A program made the translations under genes and the position numbers. A stretch of 7,007 bases of DNA, from contig CALKXC010000378.1 of NCBI GenBank assembly GCA_938004025.1, positions 1 through 7,007 of the forward strand, read 5' to 3'. Each line of letters begins with the position of its first letter. Position 1 is the stretch's first letter. Origin of the DNA: an uncultured Leucothrix sp. GTDB lineage: Bacteria > Pseudomonadota > Gammaproteobacteria > Thiotrichales > Thiotrichaceae. The notes beneath the pieces were generated by a model. The model searched no databases. It had not been told where the DNA came from and saw nothing but the letters and a program-made list of their open reading frames with translations. Below are positions 1 to 6,380 of the stretch, piece after piece.

Positions 1-96
1 CAAGAGTCAGGGAATAAATCTTCAGCTTCTCGCTTGCTGGGTGTTTCACGAAAGACTATGGAGCGGAAGCTTAAGGCGTGGGGGTTGTTTGGGTAG
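1..96 (+). CDS. C-terminal end of a Fis-type helix-turn-helix regulator, probably an NtrC-class or response-regulator protein (partial)
   Basis: Frame 1 is open from the left edge to a TAG at 94-96 and encodes the last 31 residues of a protein that begins outside the window. The visible stretch contains SASRLLGVSRKTMERKLKAW and ends GLFG. It fits the second and third helices of the Fis-type DNA-binding domain that closes sigma-54-dependent activators (NtrC class) and some response regulators: a small-residue turn, LLGVSRKT, then a basic recognition helix ending in WGL. Receiver and AAA+ domains, if present, lie to the left and cannot be checked. The fragment points the same way as ppiC and away from the formate dehydrogenase locus, so no link to formate metabolism can be claimed. 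The reading frame and family type are fairly sure; the exact class is inferred. Confidence 0.75.
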   Translation, partial: QESGNKSSASRLLGVSRKTMERKLKAWGLFG

Positions 97-371
97 TTCT
101 GGGTTGGGCCCGTGACTGGCAATCGATAGTATAATTCGCTCACTCAAGCTTCGCTTGAAATGATTCGCCGAATTACACAATCAATCGCCAATCACTACAG
201 CATATTACTCTCAAACTAGCCTACTGAAGTTAGGAAGGGTTATCTGATAGGTATACTGATCTCTTTAAATATGTGTTTACAGGGGGTGTAGTCAAAACAA
301 AAATTCTGTAGCGTTTATGAATTCTAAGGATTGGGATACACTCCTTTAATTATTTCCAGAGTGAACACCTA
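97..371. other. Intergenic region with weak promoter-like boxes upstream of ppiC
   Basis: These 275 bases hold no convincing gene. Besides the nested hairpin at 132-175, two weak sigma-70-like signals can be seen on the plus strand. One is a -10-like TATACT at 252-257 (five of six matches), with only a poor -35 candidate, TTAGGA, at 230-235 and a 16-base spacer. The other is TTTATG (314-319) and TACACT (337-342) with a 17-base spacer, which would start transcription near 349, just before the ppiC start at 372. Either could drive ppiC. These are pattern matches only. Confidence 0.3.
132..175. repeat. Nested inverted repeat (two-stem hairpin)
   Basis: An outer 7-bp perfect stem pairs TAATTCG (132-138) with CGAATTA (169-175). 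Inside it, an inner 6-bp perfect stem pairs TCAAGC (144-149) with GCTTGA (153-158) around a TTC loop. The element begins 36 bases after the stop codon of the regulator. No run of T follows it on the plus strand, so it is not a standard intrinsic terminator; it could help 3'-end formation or be a small palindromic repeat. Confidence 0.45.
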
Positions 372-650
372 ATGCCTCTAGCAAACGCGCGACATATCTT
401 AGTCAAAACTAAAGATGAAGCTGAAATCATTAAACAGCAATTGGCTGATGGTGGTGATTTTGCTGCTTTGGCTAAAAAACACTCTACCTGTAATACAGCT
501 AAAAGCGGGGGAGACTTAGGTGAGTTTGCTCCGGGCAAGATGGTGAAAGCCGTTGATAATGTGGTTTTTAAAAAGCCCGTTTTAATCGTTCATGGTCCAG
601 TCAAAACTAAGTTTGGCTTCCATTTGATACAAACGATTTATCGAACTTAG
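372..650 (+). CDS. ppiC: Peptidyl-prolyl cis-trans isomerase C, parvulin type
   Basis: This 92-residue protein is a single parvulin/rotamase domain, almost the same length as E. coli PpiC (93 residues) and collinear with it. It catalyses cis-trans isomerisation of peptide bonds before proline. Parvulin core residues are visible: His8 in ARHILVK, Cys40 in KKHSTC, the conserved loop SGGDLGEF (about 45-52), Met57, Phe66, and Phe81/His84 in FGFHLI near the C terminus. There is no signal peptide or membrane segment, so it should be cytoplasmic. The start is the first ATG of the frame and gives the family-typical N terminus; the ribosome-binding site ahead of it is weak (GAGTG near 360). A likely intrinsic terminator sits 38 bases downstream, so the gene is probably a single transcription unit. 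Nothing ties it to formate dehydrogenase beyond proximity. Confidence 0.95.
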   Translation: MPLANARHILVKTKDEAEIIKQQLADGGDFAALAKKHSTCNTAKSGGDLGEFAPGKMVKAVDNVVFKKPVLIVHGPVKTKFGFHLIQTIYRT

Positions 651-687
651 TCAGATTATTTCTACAATCAACCAGCTCACGTTTTCA

Positions 688-730
688 CGCAGACCTGATA
701 TCCTTTTTAGGTGCCTGCGGCCATCTTTTT
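688..730 (+). terminator. Probable Rho-independent terminator of ppiC
   Basis: CGCAGACCT (688-696) pairs with AGGT (709-712) and CTGCG (715-719), with a two-base GC bulge on the right arm. This gives a nine-bp interrupted stem around a 12-base loop. A run of five T at 726-730 follows within about seven bases. Position, just past the ppiC stop and before the ribosome-binding site of the next gene, supports termination. The bulge and the gap before the T run make it weaker than an ideal terminator. Confidence 0.55.
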
Positions 731-774
731 AAGCCGATATTTTAGATAAAAAATTACACACTAAGGACGGCTTA

Positions 775-1359
775 ATGAAGGTTATGGAAAAAATAAAACA
801 AAAGACAAGCCGGTTTGTCGCATCTAAACATATGCTAAGTGGGATTACGGTGGCTTCTTTTTTAGAGTCAACCATCGTTCCCCTACCGCTAGAAGCCGTG
901 TTGGTTCCTTTAATGCAAGCGCGTCGCGAGAAGCTATGGCTCATAGCCGCGATGGCCACTTTGGGATGTGTGATCGGAGCGCTCTTCGGTTACGCCATTG
1001 GATATTATCTATTTGATGTAATTGGCGATGCAGTGATAAACACTTTTTCAAGCCCTGAGCAGTTTGCAAAAATTAAACAGAAGATGGATGCGCAGGGTTT
1101 CTGGCTGGTCCTAAGCTTAGGTGTCGTGCCAATACCTTTTCAAATTGCGATGTTGGCAGCTGGGGCGACTAAATATTCATTAGTTTTATTTATAATTGCA
1201 ACGACTATTGCGCGTTCAATTCGCTATTTTGGTATTGCGCTCATCGTTTACTACGCGGGTGATCAAGCTGAAAGGATTATTAGGGAAAATAAAACTAAAA
1301 CCGCGGTCATAGTGACTCTTCTTGTTTTCTTAGCTTGGTTGCTAAGTGCGTTGTTGTGA
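775..1359 (+). CDS. DedA/VTT-type (YqaA-like) integral membrane protein
   Basis: The 194-residue product is mostly hydrophobic, with probable membrane or re-entrant segments near residues 22-48, 55-80, 110-130, 135-160 and 175-194. It has the layout of the VTT domain (DedA/SNARE-associated/YqaA group): an early FLESTIVPLPLE motif (residues 30-40) with acidic Glu31 and Glu40 and two prolines; a glycine-rich helix GALFGYAIGYYL; a VVPIPFQIAMLAAG motif (residues 117-130); and ARSIRYFG (146-153). DedA proteins are inner-membrane proteins linked to lipid-carrier transport and membrane homeostasis, but the substrate of this one cannot be read from sequence. The arginine typical of the FxRxxPxxR motif in classical DedA proteins is absent, which favours the YqaA-like branch. 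The ATG at 775 is chosen because AAGGA at 763-767 is seven bases upstream; the ATG at 784 is the only close alternative. The gene converges with fdhC across the palindrome at 1384-1477. Confidence 0.85.
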   Translation: MKVMEKIKQKTSRFVASKHMLSGITVASFLESTIVPLPLEAVLVPLMQARREKLWLIAAMATLGCVIGALFGYAIGYYLFDVIGDAVINTFSSPEQFAKIKQKMDAQGFWLVLSLGVVPIPFQIAMLAAGATKYSLVLFIIATTIARSIRYFGIALIVYYAGDQAERIIRENKTKTAVIVTLLVFLAWLLSALL

Positions 1360-1383
1360 TCTTTATCTGACGACTCCAAAAGA

Positions 1384-1477
1384 GCACTCCTGTTATATCA
1401 GAATAAGCGCCTCCCGAGTATGTTTAATGGCTTGCCATTAAACGAGAGGCGAAGCGTTTCTGATGTAACAGGAATGC
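1384..1477. repeat. 94-base compound palindrome between convergent genes, possible fdh terminator or palindromic repeat element
   Basis: Three nested stems are visible. The outer stem pairs TCCTGTTATATCAGAA (1388-1403) with TTCTGATGTAACAGGA (1458-1473): 16 pairs, one of them G-T. Beyond a C/A mismatch it extends by GCA (1384-1386) with TGC (1475-1477). A middle 6-bp stem pairs CGCCTC (1408-1413) with GAGGCG (1446-1451). The apical 9-bp perfect stem pairs GTTTAATGG (1422-1430) with CCATTAAAC (1435-1443) around a CTTG loop. About 34 base pairs form in total. Read on the minus strand, the structure is followed by CTCTTTT (1384-1378), so it may end the fdhC transcript five bases after its stop codon. 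On the plus strand no T run follows. It is much longer than a usual intrinsic terminator and could be a dispersed palindromic element. Confidence 0.75.
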
Positions 1478-1481
1478 GAAA

Positions 1482-2498
1482 TTAAGCAGAAGGCTTCCCA
1501 ATGTCTTCCGCCTCAATAATCTTGCCTTGCTCAGCCATCTCATCATACCAAATATCATGATGCTCCTTCGCCCAGTTAGCATCGCAATAACCTGTCTGCA
1601 TCACCTCAAAAGCACCTTCCATGGCAATAGTACCCATGTAGATATGCCCCATTGCGCCCGCCATAATCCCAACCGCAGCGATACTATGAATCCAGTGCGC
1701 GTAAGTAATACTATCTCGAGTTTCACCAAATGGCGTGTATTGCAGTAACGAGGAGAAGTCTAACGCAAGGCCACTAGCAACAACCGCGATACCAACAAAT
1801 ACCGCAATCCAATACCAGCCTTTTTCACCGGCGTTGTAACGACCCGCAGGAGCATGGCCCCCTAGTAATCCACCGCCTTTAACCACCCAGATGATATCTC
1901 TCCAATGAGGAAAGTTTCCTTTGATAAAGGTGAAAGTCAAAACGATAAGCGACACGGCAAATGCCGGCCCAGAGATGTCATGAATTCGCTTCATGAACAG
2001 CGTCAAAGGCCCGCCGATTTCGGGGCCGATGTAAGGAATTATGATAAACCGGCCAAACATAAGTACGACGCCGGATATAGCGAGAGCAACAAATAGAATA
2101 GCGGTTATCCAATGCACCCAGCGCTGAAAAGTAGTGAATCGTTTGATTCGTTTGGTGGTGCGGCCTGATTTGATTTTTATTTTGCCGCGAATGAGTCGGA
2201 ATAAAAGTATTCCTAGTAATGAAAAGCCTAATACTTTGGCGGCTAAGGGAATGAGCTGTTCCATTCGGAACGCTCGCCACTTGTCACCTTCGACATTCAT
2301 GAATGAGTTGCTGTCGATGCCTTTAACCTGGCTCCTTATGGTGCCAAGGTCAGAGCCTTGACGTGCACGAACGGCGTTCCATAAATCACCTGAAGCGGCC
2401 TTTGAAGCGCCTGCTGAGTTAGGTGTCGCCTTGTCTTCGGCATAGCTCATGCTGCTAAGGGAAAATAGCAGGAAAATACTTAACCATAATATCCGCAT
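1482..2498 (-). CDS. fdhC: Formate dehydrogenase cytochrome b556 (gamma) subunit, membrane anchor
   Basis: This 338-residue protein is the quinone-reducing di-heme b-type subunit that anchors formate dehydrogenase in the inner membrane. A cleavable signal peptide is likely (residues 1-20, hydrophobic core ending SMSYA before EDK), followed by a roughly 60-residue export-side linker. Probable membrane helices lie near 84-104, 124-147, 172-193, 228-250 and 266-290. The C-terminal 220 residues match the NarI/FdnI-like cytochrome fold. Candidate heme ligands and conserved histidines are His129 (RWVHW), His173 (KRIHDISGP), His268 and His271 (YAHWIH) and His285 (MGHIYMGT). The cytoplasmic tail is rich in histidine and acidic residues (YCDANWAKEHHDIWYDE). 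It is about 120 residues longer than E. coli FdnI (217) because of the N-terminal leader, linker and extra helix, a form found in many fdhABC-type enzymes. AAGAG lies seven bases before the ATG. A terminator-like hairpin separates it from fdhB. Confidence 0.93.
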   Translation of the reverse strand: MRILWLSIFLLFSLSSMSYAEDKATPNSAGASKAASGDLWNAVRARQGSDLGTIRSQVKGIDSNSFMNVEGDKWRAFRMEQLIPLAAKVLGFSLLGILLFRLIRGKIKIKSGRTTKRIKRFTTFQRWVHWITAILFVALAISGVVLMFGRFIIIPYIGPEIGGPLTLFMKRIHDISGPAFAVSLIVLTFTFIKGNFPHWRDIIWVVKGGGLLGGHAPAGRYNAGEKGWYWIAVFVGIAVVASGLALDFSSLLQYTPFGETRDSITYAHWIHSIAAVGIMAGAMGHIYMGTIAMEGAFEVMQTGYCDANWAKEHHDIWYDEMAEQGKIIEAEDIGKPSA

Positions 2499-2550
2499 AA
2501 CATCACTCTTTAGAATTTGGTTGTTCGAGATTGAATCGTTGTCACTTTTA

Positions 2551-2588
2551 TAATAAAACTCCCCTCAAAGCTGAGCTGAGAGGGGAGT
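2551..2588 (-). terminator. Terminator-like hairpin between fdhB and fdhC (possible attenuator)
   Basis: ACTCCCCTC (2558-2566) and GAGGGGAGT (2580-2588) form a perfect, GC-rich nine-bp stem with a 13-base loop. On the minus strand, the direction of the fdh genes, the stem is followed directly by TTTATTAT (2557-2550), a U-rich tail. This is a good intrinsic-terminator shape and lies 18 bases after the fdhB stop codon. Because fdhC follows in the same direction, full termination would cut it off, so partial termination or processing and mRNA stabilisation is more likely. Confidence 0.7.
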
Positions 2589-2606
2589 GTTTACGCTTTT
2601 AGAAGC

Positions 2607-3251
2607 TTATGGCTTCCATTGTTGCGCGCCAGTCGCCCGACCTTCCAATGAAGGATTCGGTTGGAAGTTGGCTTTTTGTTGCAAACGCGTTTGGCTAAAT
2701 GCCGCTGCGCCTCGATTGATCACACGCTCACGGTAGATGTCAGAAACAACGTTCGCGTCACCACCGAGCAGTGCTTTGGTTGCACACATTTCAGCACAAA
2801 TCGGTAACTTACCTTCAGCGATACGGTTAGTACCGTACTTGTTGTACTCTGCTGAACTCATGTCCTCCTCTTCTGGTCCACCTGCACAGAAAGTACATTT
2901 GTCCATCTTTCCACGTGAAGAGAAAGCACCGTCTGTTGGGAACTGAGGCGCTCCAAATGGACACGCATAGAAACAGTAAGCACAACCGATACACGTATCT
3001 TTATTGTGCAGAACGATTCCTTCACCGGTGATTTCAAAACAATCAACTGGGCAAACGGCTGCGCAAGGTGCATCGGAACAATGCATGCAAGCCACTGATA
3101 ATGAACGCTCACCCGGCTCACCGTCTTTGATGGTGACCACACGTCGGCGGTTTACACCGACTGGGATTTCATGCTCATTTTTACAGGCTGTGACACAGGC
3201 GTTACATTCAATGCAGCGTTCAGCGTCGCAATAAAACTTCATTCTTGCCAT
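2607..3251 (-). CDS. fdhB: Formate dehydrogenase iron-sulfur (beta) subunit
   Basis: This 214-residue ferredoxin-like protein moves electrons from FdhA to the cytochrome b subunit. Four [4Fe-4S] cysteine sets are complete: Cys13/16/19/23 (CIECNACVTAC), Cys55/58/63/67 (CMHCSDAPCAAVC), Cys87/90/93/97 (CIGCAYCFYAC), and Cys119/122 with Cys152/156 (CTFC ... CAEMC). It lacks both a signal peptide and the C-terminal membrane helix of E. coli FdnH (294 residues), so it should cross the membrane with the Tat-exported FdhA as a complex and bind FdhC peripherally. The ATG at 3251 is chosen over an upstream in-frame start at 3284. It has TAAGGAG seven bases ahead and gives the family-typical N terminus MARMKFYCD, whereas the longer form adds 11 non-conserved residues and overlaps fdhA. 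The gap to the fdhA stop is only 11 bases, so translation is probably coupled. The closest relatives are expected among HybA/NrfC-type four-cluster proteins. Confidence 0.95.
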   Translation of the reverse strand: MARMKFYCDAERCIECNACVTACKNEHEIPVGVNRRRVVTIKDGEPGERSLSVACMHCSDAPCAAVCPVDCFEITGEGIVLHNKDTCIGCAYCFYACPFGAPQFPTDGAFSSRGKMDKCTFCAGGPEEEDMSSAEYNKYGTNRIAEGKLPICAEMCATKALLGGDANVVSDIYRERVINRGAAAFSQTRLQQKANFQPNPSLEGRATGAQQWKP

Positions 3252-3258
3252 GATATTT

Positions 3259-3265
3259 CTCCTTA
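3259..3265 (-). promoter_or_regulatory. Shine-Dalgarno of fdhB overlapping the fdhA stop codon
   Basis: On the minus strand TAAGGAG occupies 3265-3259: its TAA is the fdhA stop, and AAGGAG stands seven bases before the fdhB ATG at 3251. This decides the fdhB start and points to translational coupling that would help equal synthesis of the alpha and beta subunits. Confidence 0.85.
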
Positions 3266-6151
3266 AGCTTTGCTGATGCGACACAGACTACATTTAGTTT
3301 CCTGCATCTGTGTGACTGAGTCATAACCATAGGTCATTGCTGTGTTAGCAGCTTCACCTAAGGCATGTGGATCGGCTCCAGCAGGGTAGCGGCTTCGTAA
3401 GTCTTCACCTTGGAAGTGCCCACCAAAGTGGAACGGTAGGAATGCCACGCCTGATTCAACACGGCGAGTGATCATCGCTTTCACCTTGATCTTCGAGCCT
3501 TCTGGACTTTCCACCCAAACATCATCGCCTTCACGAATGTTGCTGTTGTTCGCATCGCGAGGGTGCAATTCAACAAACATGTCAGGCTGTAGTTCCGCTA
3601 GCCACTTGTTCGAGCGACTCTCATCTCCACCCCCTTCATATTCCACCAAGCGACCTGAGGTGAGAATGATTGGGAAGTCTTTCGAGTAGTCTTTACTCTG
3701 GATTGACTTATAGCGAGTCGGTAGACGCCAGAATGACTTACGATCTTCGTACGTTGGGTACTGCTCAACGAGGTCACGACGTGTTGTGTAAAGTGGCTCA
3801 CGATGAACCGGTACAGGGTCTGGGAAAGTCCAAACTTTCACACGTGCTTTCGCGTTTCCAAACGGCGCACAACCGTGCTTAATGGCAACACGTTGGATAC
3901 CCCCTGAACGGTCAGTTTTCCAGTTTTTGCCTTCAGCAGCGACTTTCTCTTCATCCGTTAGATCGTCATACCAACCTAACTTCTTAAGGACTGCTTCACT
4001 AAACTCTGGATAGCCGTCTTTTATGTCAGAATTAACTGACCACGAGTCTTCGGCGAGTAGGTTAGTGCCTTCGTACTCAACACCAAAGCGCGCACGGAAT
4101 GTTAAGCCTCCCTCGGCAACCGGTTTGCTGGTGTCATATAGGTTTGGCGTCCCCGGATGATTCATTTCCGGCGTACCCCAACAAGGCCAAGGCATACCGT
4201 AAGTATCACCATCACAAGCGCCACCTTCAGCCTTAAGTGAGGTGTAATCAAACGTGCCCCAGTTCTCTTGATGCTTCTTCATACGCTCAGGGCTTTGGCC
4301 GGTATAACCAATCGTCCACATACCGCGATTAAATTCACGCGTAATGTCTTCAATATTGGGCTCGTCACCATTAACAGCGATGTTCTTAAACATCTCTTTT
4401 TCGATGCCTAGCTTCTTAGCCAGCATGTACATGATGGTGTGGTCAGGCTTTGACTCAAATAGTGGGTCTATAACTTGACTACGCCATTGTAGTGAGCGGT
4501 TGGAAGCGGTTACCGAACCGTAAGTCTCATACTGAGTACAGGCAGGCAGTAGATAAACGCCATCTTTACGCTCATGCATAACAGCAGAAACGGTTGGATA
4601 TGGATCAACGACAACCATCATGTCGAGTTTTTCCATCGCCTTTTTCATCTCGACGCCGCGAGTCTGACTGTTTGGCGCGTGGCCCCAGAAGAACATGGCG
4701 CGCAGATTGTCTTTTTGGGCGGTGTTGTCTTTGTCTTCAAGAACACCATCAATCCAGCGAGACACTGGAATACCAGAGGTATTCATTACATGGACGTCTT
4801 TATCGCCTTTCTTCTCGTAGCTGCCTTCGTCAAAGCGACCCTTGACCCAATCATATTCAAGATCCCAGACGTTTGACCAATGCTTCCATGAGCCAGCGGA
4901 TAAGCCGTAGTAACCAGGTAGGGTGTTGGCAAGTACACCAAGATCCGTTGCGCCTTGAACGTTGTCATGACCACGGAAAATGTTCGCACCACCACCGGAT
5001 ACACCCATGTTGCCCAATGCAAGCTGGAATGCGCAGTAAGCGCGAGTATTGTTGTTACCGATCGTATGCTGTGTTCCACCCATGCACCAGATGAAAGTAC
5101 CCGGACGGTTTTGAGCCATTGCTTTAGCAGCGCCATAGACTTTTGCCTCGGGCACACCGGATACACGCTCAACTTCTTCCGGAGTCCATTTCATGACTTC
5201 GGCTTTAACGTCTTCCATTCCAAAAACGCGCTGGCTGATAAACTCTTTATCTTCCCAGCCATTCTTGAATATGTGATACATCATTCCCCAGATGATCGCG
5301 ATGTCCGTTCCCGGGCGAATCTGTAAGAAATGATCGGCATGTGCCGCAGTTCTTGTAAAGCGTGGGTCGATAACAATGATGGGTGCATTGTTTTCTTCTT
5401 TGGCTTTAAAGATGTGCTGCATCGATACCGGATGCGCTTCAGTTGGGTTAGAACCGATAAGCAAAATAGCTTTCGAGTTGTGGATATCATTGTACGAATT
5501 AGTCATCGCACCGTAACCCCAAGTATTCGCTACTCCGGCTACTGTGGTGGAGTGACAAATACGTGCCTGGTGATCCACATTGTTAGTGCCCCACATGGCC
5601 GCCATCTTACGGAACAGATAAGCTTGCTCATTGTTGTGCTTGGCAGAGCCCAGCATGTAAACCGAATCTGGCCCTGACTCTTCACGAATCTTAAGGAGCT
5701 GATCACCAATCTCTTCGATAGCCGTTTCCCAAGAAACTTTTTTCCACTTGCCATCAACAAGCTTAGTTGGGTACTTAAGACGTCTTTCACCGTGGCCGTG
5801 CTCACGAACTGTAGCACCTTTGGCACAATGTGCACCTTGGTTAAACGGGTGATCAAAAGCAGGTTCTTGTCCTGTCCATACGCCGTTTTTAACCTCGGCT
5901 AGAACACCACAACCAACCGAGCAGTGAGTACAAATAGTCTTTACAGTTTTAACCTGACCTTTCTCATCCGTTGCGGCTTCTGCTTTTTGCATCATGCCGG
6001 CAGTTAGGCCCGTACCCAAAATGGCACCGCCCGCTGCAGTAAGGCTGGAGTTACGTAAGAACTCCCGTCGATTCATCATCCAACCGCCATTGGCTGGTGG
6101 ACATTGCTGTTCACTGCCAGAGGCTGAGGTGCTGATCTTTTCTAATTTCAT
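3263..6151 (-). CDS. fdhA: Formate dehydrogenase catalytic (alpha) subunit, Mo/W-bis-MGD, cysteine form, Tat-exported
   Basis: The 962-residue protein oxidises formate to CO2 at a bis-molybdopterin-guanine-dinucleotide metal centre and belongs to the DMSO reductase superfamily. It has a 25-residue N-terminal extension, then a Tat signal with Arg28-Arg29 in NRREFLRNSSLTAAGG. A [4Fe-4S] motif follows, with Cys74/77/81/109 (CTHCSVGC ... GAHCAKG). The metal ligand is Cys199 followed by His200 in ARICHSTTVAG, where FdnG/FdhF carry selenocysteine. Arg393 in FRGHDNVQGATD aligns with the substrate-binding arginine of E. coli FdhF (Arg333). The molybdopterin-dinucleotide-binding domain occupies the C-terminal part from about residue 820 (FPIILTSGRLVEYEGGGDES) and includes VELHPRDANN. 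Length and domain order are normal for periplasmic FDH alpha subunits. GAGGAG (6164-6159) lies seven bases before the chosen ATG, which favours it over Met25/Met26. The gene is 19 bases from the small Tat protein and 11 from fdhB, as expected for one operon. Molybdenum or tungsten use cannot be told from sequence. Confidence 0.97.
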   Translation of the reverse strand: MKLEKISTSASGSEQQCPPANGGWMMNRREFLRNSSLTAAGGAILGTGLTAGMMQKAEAATDEKGQVKTVKTICTHCSVGCGVLAEVKNGVWTGQEPAFDHPFNQGAHCAKGATVREHGHGERRLKYPTKLVDGKWKKVSWETAIEEIGDQLLKIREESGPDSVYMLGSAKHNNEQAYLFRKMAAMWGTNNVDHQARICHSTTVAGVANTWGYGAMTNSYNDIHNSKAILLIGSNPTEAHPVSMQHIFKAKEENNAPIIVIDPRFTRTAAHADHFLQIRPGTDIAIIWGMMYHIFKNGWEDKEFISQRVFGMEDVKAEVMKWTPEEVERVSGVPEAKVYGAAKAMAQNRPGTFIWCMGGTQHTIGNNNTRAYCAFQLALGNMGVSGGGANIFRGHDNVQGATDLGVLANTLPGYYGLSAGSWKHWSNVWDLEYDWVKGRFDEGSYEKKGDKDVHVMNTSGIPVSRWIDGVLEDKDNTAQKDNLRAMFFWGHAPNSQTRGVEMKKAMEKLDMMVVVDPYPTVSAVMHERKDGVYLLPACTQYETYGSVTASNRSLQWRSQVIDPLFESKPDHTIMYMLAKKLGIEKEMFKNIAVNGDEPNIEDITREFNRGMWTIGYTGQSPERMKKHQENWGTFDYTSLKAEGGACDGDTYGMPWPCWGTPEMNHPGTPNLYDTSKPVAEGGLTFRARFGVEYEGTNLLAEDSWSVNSDIKDGYPEFSEAVLKKLGWYDDLTDEEKVAAEGKNWKTDRSGGIQRVAIKHGCAPFGNAKARVKVWTFPDPVPVHREPLYTTRRDLVEQYPTYEDRKSFWRLPTRYKSIQSKDYSKDFPIILTSGRLVEYEGGGDESRSNKWLAELQPDMFVELHPRDANNSNIREGDDVWVESPEGSKIKVKAMITRRVESGVAFLPFHFGGHFQGEDLRSRYPAGADPHALGEAANTAMTYGYDSVTQMQETKCSLCRISKA

Positions 6152-6170
6152 GTGATTTCTCCTCTGTGGC

Positions 6171-6380
6171 TCAGCCTTTAGCTGTCCGGTAGTAATCTGA
6201 AACGTGCTTAGTCAGGCGGTAGCCTTTCTTTTCAGGCTTCTCCGTAGTGGGCAATGCTGCTTCAGTTGCTGTGCTTGCAGCGGCAGGTGTTGCGGCAACT
6301 AAACTTACCGTTGCGCCAACAGCCGCGCCGCCACGTAAAAAGGCTCGCTTGGAACTGTCGTGCTTGTCTGATTGACTCAT
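6171..6380 (-). CDS. Small Tat-leader protein of the formate dehydrogenase region (FdhX/TIGR02811-like)
   Basis: This 69-residue protein matches the 'formate dehydrogenase region TAT target' type: a short Tat-like leader (SSKRAFLRGGAAVGA, residues 9-23), a small-residue hydrophobic stretch to about residue 35 ending PAAA, an Ala/Thr/Pro/Glu-rich linker, and a conserved tail KGYRLTKHVSDYYRTAKG. Such genes sit immediately upstream of fdhA in many bacteria. To my knowledge their biochemical role is not established; a part in FdhA assembly or export is inferred from position. The pair before the consensus Phe-Leu is Lys11-Arg12 rather than Arg-Arg. Translation is well supported: AAAGGAG (6394-6388) lies seven bases before the ATG, which overlaps the chaperone's TGA as ATGA (6380-6377), indicating coupling. 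Nineteen bases separate it from fdhA. Confidence 0.88.
   Translation of the reverse strand: MSQSDKHDSSKRAFLRGGAAVGATVSLVAATPAAASTATEAALPTTEKPEKKGYRLTKHVSDYYRTAKG

Noticed and set aside
1..96. Assigning the partial regulator as a formate-dehydrogenase activator
   Set aside because: Only the DNA-binding tail is visible, and two unrelated genes and terminators lie between it and the fdh operon, which runs in the opposite direction.
729..959. Minus-strand frame over the start of the DedA-like gene
   Set aside because: It is antisense to a well-supported membrane protein with a good Shine-Dalgarno sequence, and its predicted peptide shows no recognisable family features.
1384..1477. Possible integron attC site
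   Set aside because: The arms lack the RYYYAAC and GTTRRRY core sites at the correct outer positions, and there is no cassette-like context or integrase.
2499..2550. A dedicated promoter for fdhC downstream of the hairpin
   Set aside because: AT-rich bases such as TATTAT and GTGACA are present, but no -35/-10 pair has acceptable sequence and spacing together.
3252..3284. An 11-residue longer fdhB start at 3284 overlapping the end of fdhA
   Set aside because: The ATG at 3251 has TAAGGAG at ideal spacing and gives the conserved N terminus; the extension is non-conserved and merely reads through the fdhA end and the ribosome-binding site.
4574..4876. Open frames of about 60-130 codons on the opposite strand or in other frames within fdhA, fdhB and fdhC
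   Set aside because: They lie wholly inside well-supported genes, lack ribosome-binding sites and show no recognisable domains; they are shadows of the coding frames.
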